From contig NZ_CP109603.1 in the NCBI RefSeq assembly GCF_025905425.1, positions 3,736,501-3,800,500 of the forward strand: 64,000 nt of DNA, in the 5' to 3' direction. This stretch comes from Pseudomonas putida. Its GTDB lineage: Bacteria > Pseudomonadota > Gammaproteobacteria > Pseudomonadales > Pseudomonadaceae. Position 1 is the first letter of the stretch; each line of letters opens with the position of its first letter. Shown in pieces: positions 50,476 to 59,817 of this stretch. Below the pieces are notes generated by a model that had not been told where the DNA came from, did not search any database, and worked only from the letters and a program-made list of their open reading frames with translations. The translations under genes and the position numbers were made by a program.

Positions 50476-51567
50476 TCAGAGCTGGCCCAGCACCGGAGTA
50501 CTGACCTTCACCTCGGCATTCTGTGCACGGTGACGCAGCAGGTGGTCCATCAGGGCGATGGCCATCATCGCCTCGGCGATCGGCGTGGCACGGATGCCGA
50601 CGCAAGGGTCATGACGCCCCTTGGTGACCACTTCAACCGGGTTGCCCTCCACGTCGATGGAGCGGCCCGGCGTGGTGATGCTGGAGGTCGGTTTCAGCGC
50701 CAGGTGGGCAACGATCGGCTGACCAGAGGAAATACCGCCGAGAATGCCGCCAGCGTTATTGCTGAGGAACCCTTCCGGGGTCAGTTCGTCACGGTGCTCG
50801 GTACCGCGCTGGGCAACGCTGGCAAAACCGGCGCCGATTTCCACGCCCTTGACCGCGTTGATGCTCATCAGCGCATGGGCCAGTTCCGCATCGAGGCGGT
50901 CGAAGATAGGCTCGCCCAGGCCAGGCATCACGCCTTCGGCCACCACGGTGATCTTCGCCCCGACCGAGTCCTGGTCACGGCGCAGCTGGTCCATGTAGGC
51001 CTCAAGCTCCGGCACCTTGTCCGGGTCCGGGCTGAAGAAGGCGTTCTGCTCTACCGACGCCCAGGTCTTGAACGGGATCTCGATCGGGCCGAGCTGGCTC
51101 ATGTAGCCACGCACGGTGATGCCCTGGGTGGCCAGGTACTTCTTGGCGATGGCCCCCGCCGCCACGCGCATGGCGGTTTCGCGGGCCGAGCTGCGGCCGC
51201 CGCCGCGGTAGTCACGCACACCGTACTTGTGGTGGTAGGTGTAGTCCGCGTGAGCCGGGCGGAACAGGTCCTTGATCGCCGAGTAGTCCTTGGACTTCTG
51301 ATCAGTGTTGCGGATCAGCAGGCCAATCGAGCAGCCGGTGGTGCGGCCTTCGAACACGCCGGAGAGGATTTCGACCTCGTCCGGCTCCTGGCGCTGGGTA
51401 GTGTGCCGGCTGGTGCCGGGCTTGCGCCGGTCGAGGTCATGCTGCAGATCGGCCAGGGAGATCTCCAGGCCCGGCGGGCATCCATCGACAATGGCGACCA
51501 ACGCCGGGCCATGGCTTTCGCCAGCGGTGGTGACAGTGAACAGCTTGCCGTAGGTATTGCCGGACAT
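50476..51567 (-). CDS. aroC: chorismate synthase
   Basis: The 363-residue enzyme converts 5-enolpyruvylshikimate 3-phosphate to chorismate using reduced FMN, the last common step of aromatic biosynthesis. The N-terminus [20 protein letters not shown] and [19 protein letters not shown] and [15 protein letters not shown] are family signatures. GGAG precedes the ATG. The gene order near prmB is conserved in Pseudomonas. Confidence 0.98.
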   Translation of the reverse strand: MSGNTYGKLFTVTTAGESHGPALVAIVDGCPPGLEISLADLQHDLDRRKPGTSRHTTQRQEPDEVEILSGVFEGRTTGCSIGLLIRNTDQKSKDYSAIKDLFRPAHADYTYHHKYGVRDYRGGGRSSARETAMRVAAGAIAKKYLATQGITVRGYMSQLGPIEIPFKTWASVEQNAFFSPDPDKVPELEAYMDQLRRDQDSVGAKITVVAEGVMPGLGEPIFDRLDAELAHALMSINAVKGVEIGAGFASVAQRGTEHRDELTPEGFLSNNAGGILGGISSGQPIVAHLALKPTSSITTPGRSIDVEGNPVEVVTKGRHDPCVGIRATPIAEAMMAIALMDHLLRHRAQNAEVKVSTPVLGQL

Positions 51568-51638
51568 GGACGCTCCGCGAGTCTGCCTGAGGTGAACGAA
51601 AGCGGCAGTATACGGAAAAATCCAGAGGGATTGGTTGT

Positions 51639-51745
51639 CTGTGCGGGCCTCTTCGCGGGCAAGCCCGCTCCCACCGGATTACCCATAGCCTGAAAGCACA
51701 GATGTTGCTGTGGGAGCGCGCTTGCCCGCGAAGAGGCCCACCCAG
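51639..51745. repeat. REP pair (inverted)
   Basis: Two REP units of the short-core form (CGCGGGCAAGCCCGC) lie between divergent aroC and the hydrolase at 51812; one arm carries GCGCGCTTGC. Confidence 0.8.
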
Positions 51746-51811
51746 GTAACCAGGCACCGAACCTTCCCGCAAACATTGGGTCAAACCGACATCTCACCAC
51801 CGTAGTACCCC

Positions 51812-52774
51812 ATGATGCCGCGCCTCGTCGCCTTGCTTTTCATGCTCTGCGCCGGCCTTGCCCAGGCCGCCTCCCCCACCGTACTGCAACGCCCCATCGA
51901 CCTGGACACAGGCCAAGGTGTGCTGCATGGCAGCCTGCTGTTGCCGCAACAGTCCACCCCGCCACCGGTGGTGTTGATCATCGCAGGTTCCGGCCCCACC
52001 GACCGCGACGGCAACAACCCGGCCTCGGGGCGTATCGACATCCTCAAACGGCTGGCCCTGCTGCTGGCAAACGACCACATTGCCAGCGTGCGCTTCGACA
52101 AACGCGGCGTGGCCGCCAGCCAGCCGGCCACGCCCGATGAGCGTGACCTCAGCGTCGAGCGCTATGTCGCCGATGTGGTCGCCTGGAGTCGCAAGCTCAA
52201 GGCCGACCCACGTTTCGGGCCGCTGATCCTGGTTGGCCACAGCGAAGGCGCGCTGATCGCAAGCCTCGCCGCCGAGCAAGCGGGTGCCAGTGCGGTGATC
52301 ACCCTGGCCGGCAGCGGCCGCCCACTGGCCGAGGTGCTGCACGAACAGCTGGCCCAGCGCCTACCGCCCGCCCAACTGGCCCGAAGCAGTGCCTTGCTCG
52401 ACCGCCTGCAGGCCGGGCAGACCAGCCTGGATGTACCCGCCCCGCTGCGCCAGGTGTTCCGGCCCAGCGTGCAGCCCTACCTGATTTCGCTGTTTCGGCA
52501 GAACCCGGCAGCGGCGTTCGCGCAGCTGCCGATGCCGGCGCTGATCGTCCAGGGCCGCAATGACGTGCAGGTAAACGTGACCGACGCCGAACGCCTCAAG
52601 GCCGCGAAACCCGATGCGCAACTGGTCCTGATCGATGGCATGAACCACATGCTGCGCATCAGCCCCAAGGACATGAGCCAGCAACGTGACAGCTACCTCA
52701 ACCCGGAACTGCCGCTGGCCCGCGAACTGGGGGAGCGGATCGTTACCTTCATCCAGCATTTGCCATCGGCCTGA
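51812..52774 (+). CDS. secreted alpha/beta hydrolase
   Basis: The 320-residue protein has a signal peptide ending AQA-ASP. The catalytic Ser lies in LVGHSEGALIA, the Asp in GRNDVQV and the His in GMNHML. The PPPVVLIIAGSGPTDRDG oxyanion segment resembles the BD-FAE/serine hydrolase group. Substrate unknown. Confidence 0.86.
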   Translation: MMPRLVALLFMLCAGLAQAASPTVLQRPIDLDTGQGVLHGSLLLPQQSTPPPVVLIIAGSGPTDRDGNNPASGRIDILKRLALLLANDHIASVRFDKRGVAASQPATPDERDLSVERYVADVVAWSRKLKADPRFGPLILVGHSEGALIASLAAEQAGASAVITLAGSGRPLAEVLHEQLAQRLPPAQLARSSALLDRLQAGQTSLDVPAPLRQVFRPSVQPYLISLFRQNPAAAFAQLPMPALIVQGRNDVQVNVTDAERLKAAKPDAQLVLIDGMNHMLRISPKDMSQQRDSYLNPELPLARELGERIVTFIQHLPSA

Positions 52775-52875
52775 CCCTCAGGTCTTGGCCGGGGCTGCCG
52801 ATAGAGTAGATGGCGGCAAGAATTGGGGCCGCTGCGCCCCCTCTGGCTGCCAGCACGCACATAAGGACAGCCCCC

Positions 52876-53664
52876 ATGACAATTGCCCCCGCCGCCGTAG
52901 AGCCGGCCGAAGAGCCACACCCCCAGGACGGCGCCACGCTGCCTTGGGCAGACCTTGCCGCCGAACACTTCCAGTTGCTGCGCCTGGCGCCCCTGCCCAC
53001 CGACCGATCCACAGGTGCCCGCCCCCTGCGGTTCGTGCAGTTCGGCTATGCCGAGCGCCACGACAAGACACACAGCCTGCTGCGCATGGAAATCCAGCTG
53101 CCTGGGCAAAAAGTGCGCAAAGAACAGAACCATCTGGATATCCGCGTCGATCATGCCGAGCGCCTGGTCCGCATTGGCCATGACCAGGGCCTGCAGCTGG
53201 AACCGCTGAACCGCGGCATCGGCCGCTTCATGCTGGCCCAGGCCGTGCAATGGTTGCAGCGCAAGTGGTCGCATTACCGGGTCGAAGGCATGGCATTGCC
53301 GAGCAAGGACGCCCTGAGCGAGGATTCACGCCTGCGCCGCGATCAGTTTCTGCGTGGCGTGGGTATCGAGGTCGAATATGAAGACCCTCAGCACCTGAAG
53401 GGCCGTACCGTGGAAATCACGGTAGGCCAGCTCAAGGGCGCCTGGAGCAACGAGCGGCTGCAGCGGGTCGAGATCCTCGATGCGGCCAACCTGCTGCAGC
53501 AGGCCGATCAGCAGTTGCAAGAAATGGAAGGCCAACTGCGCGAGCGGGATGAGCGGGTGTCCAAGTACCGGCGCGAAGACAGCGGCTTGCGCTTTACCAT
53601 CACCTGCCTGGTGGCATTTGCGGTGTTTCAGGCCGGGTTGCTGATCTGGATTGCCACCCGCTGA
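52876..53664 (+). CDS. protein with C-terminal membrane anchor, function unknown
   Basis: The 262-residue protein has a Pro/Glu-rich N-terminus, a mixed alpha/beta region (about 45-165) and a coiled coil (about 195-235) followed by one C-terminal membrane segment (about 242-260). There is no recognised family. AAGGA precedes the ATG. It lies between the hydrolase and prmB. Confidence 0.76.
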   Translation: MTIAPAAVEPAEEPHPQDGATLPWADLAAEHFQLLRLAPLPTDRSTGARPLRFVQFGYAERHDKTHSLLRMEIQLPGQKVRKEQNHLDIRVDHAERLVRIGHDQGLQLEPLNRGIGRFMLAQAVQWLQRKWSHYRVEGMALPSKDALSEDSRLRRDQFLRGVGIEVEYEDPQHLKGRTVEITVGQLKGAWSNERLQRVEILDAANLLQQADQQLQEMEGQLRERDERVSKYRREDSGLRFTITCLVAFAVFQAGLLIWIATR

Positions 53665-53691
53665 ACAGCACCTGACTCAAGGGCAGCACTA

Positions 53692-53752
53692 ACCTGTAGG
53701 AGCGGCCTTGCCGGGGCGCCGGACCGGTCGAAAAGGGCCGCAAAGCGGCCCC
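53692..53752. repeat. degenerate REP of the second class
   Basis: GTAGGAGCGGCCTTGCCGGG and AAAGGGCCGCAAAGCGGCCC keep the second-class ends but have lost the central palindrome. Confidence 0.65.
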
Positions 53753-53769
53753 AGTTTCAAACACGTAGC

Positions 53770-54678
53770 TCAAACGCGGGCTTTGAACAGCTCCTGATGC
53801 TGGCGGCACTGCTCGGCCGTCAGCATGAACACCCCATGCCCGCCACGCTCGAATTCCAGCCAGGCAAAATCCACCTCGGGGTACAGCGACTCGACATGCA
53901 CCTGGCTGTTGCCCACCTCGACAATCAGCAAGCCCTTGTCGTTCAGGTGGTCAGCGGCCTCGGCGAGCATGCGCCGCACCAAATCCAGGCCATCGTTACC
54001 GCAGGCCAGGCCCAGCTCGGGCTCATGGTGGTACTCGGCCGGCATGTCGCCGAAGTCCTCGGCATCGACGTACGGCGGGTTGGACAGGATCAGGTCAAAG
54101 CGCTGCCCCGGCAGACCATCGAAGCCGTCGCCCTGCACGGTGTAGACGCGCATGTCCAGGCCGTGCCGTTCGATGTTCTGGTTCGCCACCTCAAGGGCAT
54201 CGAACGACAGGTCGCCCAGCACCACTTCGGCCTCGGGGAACACCTCGGCCGCCACGATGCCGATGCAACCGGAGCCCGTGCACAGGTCGAGAATGCGTGC
54301 AGGCTCTGACGCCAGCCACGGCTCGAAACGTTTTTCGAGCAGCTCGCCAATCGGTGAACGGGGCACCAGCACCCGCTCGTCGACGATGAACGACATGCCG
54401 CAGAACCACGCCTCGCCCAGCAGGTAGGCAGTTGGCACACGTTCTTCGATGCGCCGCTTAAGCAAATGCTGCAGGCGCACGCGCTCGTCGTCTTCGAGCA
54501 TGCAGTCCAGGTAGCTGTCGGCCACCTCCCACGGCAGGTGCACGGCGCCCAGCACCAGCAGGCGGGCTTCGTCCCAGGCGTTGTCGGCACCGTGGCCGAA
54601 GAACAGCTCGCGCTCATGGAAGCGGCTGACCGCCCAGCGGATGTAGTCGCGCAGCGTGCGCAGACGGGATGTGATCAC
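53770..54678 (-). CDS. prmB: ribosomal protein L3 glutamine N5-methyltransferase PrmB
   Basis: The 302-residue SAM methyltransferase modifies a glutamine of ribosomal protein L3. The SAM motif [14 protein letters not shown] and the catalytic ILSNPPYV are both clear. The N-terminal helical domain and length are normal for PrmB rather than PrmC. Confidence 0.96.
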   Translation of the reverse strand: MITSRLRTLRDYIRWAVSRFHERELFFGHGADNAWDEARLLVLGAVHLPWEVADSYLDCMLEDDERVRLQHLLKRRIEERVPTAYLLGEAWFCGMSFIVDERVLVPRSPIGELLEKRFEPWLASEPARILDLCTGSGCIGIVAAEVFPEAEVVLGDLSFDALEVANQNIERHGLDMRVYTVQGDGFDGLPGQRFDLILSNPPYVDAEDFGDMPAEYHHEPELGLACGNDGLDLVRRMLAEAADHLNDKGLLIVEVGNSQVHVESLYPEVDFAWLEFERGGHGVFMLTAEQCRQHQELFKARV

Positions 54679-54857
54679 GGGGTACTCCTAATTCAGACCT
54701 GACAAAAGTCTACCAGCCCAACCCGCACAAATGTTCCTCCGCATGCCTTAATGGCTAGCCACAGGCCAGTAACCACGCTGTCTGCGATGTCAACCATTCC
54801 CATTGACGCCAAGGCAAGGGACAATAGGTATACAAAAGCCCTTCCAAGGAGCCCTTG

Positions 54858-55448
54858 ATGTCCGTTCCAACCACGATGTTCCGCCTCACTGGTCGCGACT
54901 ACCCGCCGGCCAAGCTGAGCCACGCCAGCCTGATCATCATCGATGCGCAAAAGGAGTACCTCAGTGGTCCCCTGGCGCTGTCGGGCATGGACGAGGCTGT
55001 GGCCAACATCGCCCGGTTGCTCGACGCTGCGCGCAAGAGCGGCCGTCCGATCATCCACGTACGCCACCTGGGCACTGTCGGTGGCCGCTTCGACCCGCAA
55101 GGCAGCGGCGGCCAGTTCATCCCGGGGCTTGAGCCGCATGACGGCGAAATCGTCATCGAAAAGCGCATGCCCAACGCCTTCAAGAACACCAAGCTGCACG
55201 ACACCCTGCAGGCGCTGGGCCACCTGGACCTGATCGTCTGCGGTTTCATGAGCCACTCCAGCGTCAGCACCACCGTGCGCCGCGCCAAGGACTATGGTTA
55301 TCGTTGCACCCTGGTGGAGGACGCCTCGGCGACCCGCGACCTGGCGTTCAAGGACGGGGTCATCCCGGCCGCACAGATTCACCAGTGTGAAATGGCCGTG
55401 ATGGCCGACAACTTCGCCTGTGTCGCCCCAACCGCCAGCCTGATCTGA
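54858..55448 (+). CDS. isochorismatase-family cysteine hydrolase
   Basis: The 196-residue protein shows the family triad: Asp in LIIIDAQKEY, Lys in IEKRMPNAF and Cys expected in the HSSVSTT region. The segment reads LIVCGFMSHSSVSTTVRRA, with Ser at the place where nicotinamidase-like enzymes have the nucleophile Cys (xxCVxxT); so catalysis is uncertain. AAGGAG lies before the ATG. A comparable gene sits beside prmB in P. aeruginosa as I recall. Confidence 0.85.
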   Translation: MSVPTTMFRLTGRDYPPAKLSHASLIIIDAQKEYLSGPLALSGMDEAVANIARLLDAARKSGRPIIHVRHLGTVGGRFDPQGSGGQFIPGLEPHDGEIVIEKRMPNAFKNTKLHDTLQALGHLDLIVCGFMSHSSVSTTVRRAKDYGYRCTLVEDASATRDLAFKDGVIPAAQIHQCEMAVMADNFACVAPTASLI

Positions 55449-55538
55449 TTCCAAGGCCAGTGACTACCGCCCGGCAGCCGGGCGGAACCCAAAGGGCGAG
55501 CACAGGTCGAATTCCGGATATCCACAGAGGAAATCGGA

Positions 55539-55859
55539 ATGAAGCTCAAAGGCAGTTTCGACGCCAAACGCCTGCGCACGCGCGAACCGCGCAACTGGGG
55601 CGCACGCCTGGCTGCCGGCCTGTCGGCCCTGCTGGCAACGCTGGGTGTGCTGCTGGCCATGGCCGGTATCGCCGGCCTGCTGGGCAATTACCCGGCCCTG
55701 GCCGAACTCAACGCCAACAAACCACTGGCCAGCATCCTCACCGGGGCTGGCTTGCTGCTGCTGTGGTTGGGCGTGCGCTTCTGGCGGCGCAGCCGTATTC
55801 GCCTGCGCCGTGGGCGGGAGTTGAACCTGTCGCCGCATTTGATGAAAAAACACGACTGA
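55539..55859 (+). CDS. small membrane protein, function unknown
   Basis: The 106-residue protein has a basic N-terminus, two hydrophobic segments (about 24-48 and 65-82) and a basic C-terminus (RRSRIRLRRGRE). The 90 bases before it hold AGGAAA as ribosome site. The family is not recognised. Confidence 0.75.
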   Translation: MKLKGSFDAKRLRTREPRNWGARLAAGLSALLATLGVLLAMAGIAGLLGNYPALAELNANKPLASILTGAGLLLLWLGVRFWRRSRIRLRRGRELNLSPHLMKKHD

Positions 55860-55882
55860 GGACTGAGTTTTTCTACTGATGC

Positions 55883-55958
55883 CGCCGGCCTCTTCGCGGG
55901 GCAAGCCCAGCGCTAACCCTGTGGGCGCGGGCTTGCCCCGCGAAGAGGCCCGCACAGG
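55883..55958. repeat. REP pair with short spacer
   Basis: Two arms (GGCCTCTTCGCGGGGCAAGC and its complement) are separated by only about 12 bases; the inner GCTCCCAC part is lost from the first arm. Confidence 0.75.
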
Positions 55959-56019
55959 CTAGCCATGGCTGCACAGCCGGCCACAGTCGCGTAAACTACG
56001 CCGCCCACGTGGAGGCATC

Positions 56020-56580
56020 ATGCAAGACGACGACTTTTCCCTGTTCCATGCCGAAGTGCGTGGCGTCAAACCGATCAAGCACGACCGTGCCGAGGTCGGC
56101 AAACCCAAGGCCGATCGCAAGCAGCTGGCCGGCCTGCGGCAGGCGGCGACCGTGCGCAGCGACAAGGCACTGGTGATCGACGGCATGTCCGACCAGTTCG
56201 TCATCGACGTCGGCGCCGAAGACGAGCTGATGTGGCGCCGTGACGGCGTGCAGGAAGGCCAGCTGCGCAAACTCAAGCTCGGCCAGATCGCTTTCGAGGG
56301 CAGCCTCGACCTGCACGGCATGACCGTCGAGAAAGCCCGAGAGACACTCTGGGACTTCATCGCCGAGGCCACCAAGCTGGAAGTCCGCTGTGTGCGCGTC
56401 ACCCATGGCAAGGCTGCACGCCTGGACGGCAAGCGCCCGATGATCAAGAGTCACGTCAACACCTGGCTGCGCCAGCACCCGCAGGTGCTCGGTTTCGCCT
56501 CGTGCAACGCGCGCCATGGCGGTACCGGCGCGGTCTATGTGATGCTCAAACGAACCATGCTTGAAGGACGCGACGAGTAA
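56020..56580 (+). CDS. Smr domain protein
   Basis: The 186-residue protein has a linker of about 85 residues then an Smr domain (LDLHGMTVEKARETLWDF, THGKAARLDGKRPMIKSHV, NARHGGTGAVYVMLKR). Smr domains resemble the C-terminus of MutS2 and can nick DNA or RNA. The DLHG and HGGTG motifs are intact. Confidence 0.93.
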   Translation: MQDDDFSLFHAEVRGVKPIKHDRAEVGKPKADRKQLAGLRQAATVRSDKALVIDGMSDQFVIDVGAEDELMWRRDGVQEGQLRKLKLGQIAFEGSLDLHGMTVEKARETLWDFIAEATKLEVRCVRVTHGKAARLDGKRPMIKSHVNTWLRQHPQVLGFASCNARHGGTGAVYVMLKRTMLEGRDE

Positions 56581-56649
56581 CGCCGCGCTTGCAGCGCCGC
56601 CCTTGCCGCCGTACCCTTCGTTTTTGCGATTTTTCCCACAGGTAGATAC

Positions 56650-57195
56650 ATGTCCCTGGAACAGAACTACACCGAGATTCTCAGCCAGATCGGCGAGGAC
56701 GTCTCCCGTGAGGGCCTGCTCGACACGCCCAAGCGGGCTGCAAAGGCCATGAAGTACCTTTGCCGCGGTTATGAGCAGACGCTGGAAGAAGTCACCAACG
56801 GCGCGCTGTTCACCTCCGACAACAGCGAGATGGTACTGGTCCGGGACATCGAGCTGTACTCGATGTGCGAGCACCACATGCTGCCCTTCATCGGCAAGGC
56901 TCACGTTGCCTACCTGCCCAAGGGCAAGGTCCTGGGCCTGTCGAAGGTGGCGCGTATCGTCGACATGTACGCCCGTCGCCTGCAGATTCAGGAAAACCTC
57001 AGCCGTCAGATCGCCGAAGCCGTCGAGCAAGTGACCGGCGCTGCTGGCGTGGCCGTGGTCATCGAAGCCAAGCACATGTGCATGATGATGCGCGGTGTCG
57101 AGAAGCAGAACTCGAGCATGATCACGTCGGTGATGCTGGGCGAGTTCCGCGAAAACGCCGCCACCCGCAGCGAGTTCCTCAGCCTGATCAAGTGA
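56650..57195 (+). CDS. folE: GTP cyclohydrolase I (FolE)
   Basis: The 181-residue zinc enzyme makes dihydroneopterin triphosphate, the first step to folate. The zinc ligands are Cys and His in [11 protein letters not shown] and Cys in [12 protein letters not shown]. It is the type IA form. It lies 69 bases after the Smr gene and is followed by a terminator. Confidence 0.97.
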   Translation: MSLEQNYTEILSQIGEDVSREGLLDTPKRAAKAMKYLCRGYEQTLEEVTNGALFTSDNSEMVLVRDIELYSMCEHHMLPFIGKAHVAYLPKGKVLGLSKVARIVDMYARRLQIQENLSRQIAEAVEQVTGAAGVAVVIEAKHMCMMMRGVEKQNSSMITSVMLGEFRENAATRSEFLSLIK

Positions 57196-57211
57196 TCGGC
57201 TGAAGACCCCG

Positions 57212-57241
57212 AGCCGACCCTGCGGGGTCGGCTTTTTCTTT
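57212..57241 (+). terminator. terminator after folE
   Basis: AGCCGACCC and GGGTCGGCT form a 9-bp stem followed by TTTTCTTTT, 16 bases after the folE stop. Confidence 0.88.
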
Positions 57242-57254
57242 TCAGGAGTTGCCC

Positions 57255-57626
57255 ATGATCGTCAAAGCCCTGCGGGTCGGCCTCGGCCAGCTCATCGTGT
57301 TCGGCGACTGGATCAGCCGCCCGGCCAAGCGCAAGCGCGATGCCGCCGCCCAGGCGCGCGTCGAGCAAGCGGCCAGTGGCCTTGCGCTGTACCAGTTCCA
57401 TGCCTGCCCGTTCTGCGTCAAGACCCGCCGCACCCTGCACCGTCTGAACGTGCCGGTGGCGCTGCGTGACGCCAAAAACGACCCCGTGCATCGCCAGGCA
57501 CTGCTCGAAGGCGGTGGCCGGGTGAAAGTGCCGTGCCTGCGCATCGAAGAAGACGGCAAGGTGAGCTGGATGTACGAGTCCAAGGCCATCATTGCCTACC
57601 TGGACAAGCGCTTCGCCTCGGCCTGA
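57255..57626 (+). CDS. glutaredoxin-like protein
   Basis: The 123-residue protein has a hydrophobic N-terminal segment, a basic linker and a thioredoxin fold. The redox motif CPFC is in YQFHACPFCVKTRRTL, and cis-Pro is in VKVPCLRIEED. It is likely a dithiol glutaredoxin tethered by its N-terminus. AGGAG precedes the ATG. Confidence 0.88.
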   Translation: MIVKALRVGLGQLIVFGDWISRPAKRKRDAAAQARVEQAASGLALYQFHACPFCVKTRRTLHRLNVPVALRDAKNDPVHRQALLEGGGRVKVPCLRIEEDGKVSWMYESKAIIAYLDKRFASA

Positions 57627-57651
57627 GGTGGACGGCACAGGCTTCGCCTGT

Positions 57652-57734
57652 GTTCGCGGGGCAAGCCCGCTCCCACAGGAATGACACTTCACGCTGTGGG
57701 AGCGGGCTTGCCCCGCGAAAGGGCCGGTACAGGC
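57652..57734. repeat. REP pair (inverted)
   Basis: Two standard REP units lie between converging glutaredoxin and GST genes. Confidence 0.85.
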
Positions 57735-57750
57735 TACAGATGTACCAGGT

Positions 57751-58353
57751 TCAACCCACCATCGGCACATGCCGCGGATGGCTGGCCACGCGCTCCAGCC
57801 AGGCCCTGACCGCCGGGTAATCCGCCAGGTCGAACCCACCCTGCTGCGCCACATGGGTGTAGGCATACAGCGCCACATCGGCAATCGAATACTGCTCGCC
57901 GACCAGATACGGCGTCATCTGCAACTGCCGCTCCATCACCCTCAGCGCCTTGTACCCGCCTTTGTGCAGCTTGCGGTATTCCTCCAGCCGATCATCCGGC
58001 AGCCCGAGGTAGAACTGGATGAATCGCGCCACGGCGATGTACGGCTCATGGCTGTACTGCTCGAAGAACTGCCACTGCAGCACCTGCGTGCGCAAGCGCG
58101 GCTCGCTGGGCAGGAACTCGCTGCCGTCGGCAAGGAAGTTGAGAATGGCGTTGGACTCCCACAGGTACGTGCCGTCTTCCAACTCCAGCACCGGCACCTT
58201 GCCATTGGGGTTCATCGCCAAAAACTCAGGCGTCTCGGTCTCCCCCTTGAGAATATCCACCGGGTGCCACTCATACGGTCGGCCCAGCAGGCTCAACATC
58301 AGCTTGACCTTGTAGCAGTTGCCCGACTGGTAATCGCCATAGACCTTGTACAT
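57751..58353 (-). CDS. glutathione S-transferase
   Basis: The 200-residue protein has an N-terminal thioredoxin-like domain (YGDYQSGNCYKVKLML, Ser/Asn at the glutathione site, cis-Pro in GKVPVLEL) and a helical C-domain. The fold suits a beta- or theta-like bacterial GST. Its ATG at 58353 gives MYKVYGD. It is divergent from the benE-type gene. Confidence 0.93.
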   Translation of the reverse strand: MYKVYGDYQSGNCYKVKLMLSLLGRPYEWHPVDILKGETETPEFLAMNPNGKVPVLELEDGTYLWESNAILNFLADGSEFLPSEPRLRTQVLQWQFFEQYSHEPYIAVARFIQFYLGLPDDRLEEYRKLHKGGYKALRVMERQLQMTPYLVGEQYSIADVALYAYTHVAQQGGFDLADYPAVRAWLERVASHPRHVPMVG

Positions 58354-58495
58354 CGCCCTCCCCCCATGCAGTTGTGCATTCGTGCCCAATAGTTGGTGAC
58401 TGTACGGCTAAAAGCAATGGCCGCTGTATGGCAAAGATCAACCTTGCTCGCGTTAGTCTGAAAAAACTGCTTACACCTTTACAAGGATTTTGTTC

Positions 58496-59686
58496 ATGAC
58501 CGATGCCACTTCCGCACGCCTGCGGCCCCTGGCAGACAGCTCCCCGTCGGCGGTAGTCGCCGGCTTCATCGCCATGCTCACCGGCTATACCAGTTCGCTG
58601 GTGCTGATGTTTCAGGCCGGCCAGGCGGCCGGGCTGACCACCGCGCAGATCTCATCATGGATCTGGGCGCTGTCGATCGGCATGGCAGTGTGCAGCATTG
58701 GCCTTTCGCTGCGCTACCGCACGCCGATCACCGTGGCCTGGTCGACGCCGGGCGCCGCACTGCTGATCACCAGCCTCGGCGGTGTCAGCTATGGCGAAGC
58801 CATTGGCGCTTACATCACCTGCGCGGTGCTGGTGCTTATCTGCGGCCTGACCGGCAGCTTCGAGCGCCTGGTCAAGCGCATTCCAGCATCGCTGGCCTCG
58901 GCGCTGCTGGCAGGCATCCTGTTCAAGATCGGCAGCGAGATCTTCGTCGCCGCCCAGCACCGCACCTTGCTGGTGCTGGGCATGTTCTTCAGCTACCTGC
59001 TAGTCAAGCGCCTGTCGCCGCGCTACTGCGTGCTGGCGGCGTTGCTGGTCGGCACGGCGCTGTCCGGCGCCCTTGGCCTGCTGGACTTCAGCGGCTTCCA
59101 CCTGGAAGTGGCTACACCTGTGTGGACCACGCCAAGCTTCTCGCTGGCGGCGACCATCAGCATCGGTATTCCGCTGTTCGTGGTGGCGATGACCTCGCAA
59201 AACATGCCCGGCGTGGCGGTACTGCGTGCCGATGGCTACCAGGTACCGGCCTCACCGCTGATTTCGGCGACCGGGTTTGCCTCATTGCTGCTGGCACCGT
59301 TTGGCTCGCACGGGGTCAACCTGGCGGCGATCAGCGCGGCGATCTGCACCGGGCCACATGCCCATGAAGACCCAAGCAAACGCTACACCGCAGCGGTGTG
59401 GTGCGGGATTTTCTATGGCATTGCCGGGGTATTCGGGGCGACCTTGGCGGCGTTGTTTGCTGCGCTGCCAAAAGAGCTGGTGCTGTCGATTGCGGCCTTG
59501 GCGCTGTTCGGTTCGATCATGAATGGGCTGACGGTGGCGATGAGCGAGGCGCGTGAGCGGGAGGCAGCGTTGATCACCTTCATGGTGACGGCTTCTGGGT
59601 TGACGCTATTCTCGATCGGGTCGGCGTTCTGGGGGATTGTGGCGGGGGTTTTGACCTTGATGATCCTCAATCCACGCAAGGGCTGA
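58496..59686 (+). CDS. BenE-family benzoate/proton symporter
   Basis: The 396-residue protein has about 12 membrane segments. It matches BenE: GFIAMLTGYTSSLVLMFQA at the N-terminus, WSTPGAALL, and TSQNMPGVAVLRADGY. No benzoate catabolic genes are nearby, so the substrate may be different from benzoate. The ATG at 58496 follows AAGGA. Confidence 0.9.
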   Translation: MTDATSARLRPLADSSPSAVVAGFIAMLTGYTSSLVLMFQAGQAAGLTTAQISSWIWALSIGMAVCSIGLSLRYRTPITVAWSTPGAALLITSLGGVSYGEAIGAYITCAVLVLICGLTGSFERLVKRIPASLASALLAGILFKIGSEIFVAAQHRTLLVLGMFFSYLLVKRLSPRYCVLAALLVGTALSGALGLLDFSGFHLEVATPVWTTPSFSLAATISIGIPLFVVAMTSQNMPGVAVLRADGYQVPASPLISATGFASLLLAPFGSHGVNLAAISAAICTGPHAHEDPSKRYTAAVWCGIFYGIAGVFGATLAALFAALPKELVLSIAALALFGSIMNGLTVAMSEAREREAALITFMVTASGLTLFSIGSAFWGIVAGVLTLMILNPRKG

Positions 59687-59697
59687 GTTTTTATAGC

Positions 59698-59806
59698 CTG
59701 TACCGGCCTCTTCGCGGGCAAGCCCGCTCCCACAGGTTCCTCGTTACCCTCAGGCTTAGTGATACCCCTGTGGAAGCGGGCTTGCCCGCGAAGAGGCCGG
59801 TGTAGG
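59698..59806. repeat. REP pair (inverted)
   Basis: Two short-core REP units lie between converging benE-like and chemoreceptor genes. Confidence 0.85.
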
Positions 59807-59817
59807 CAATACAAGGC

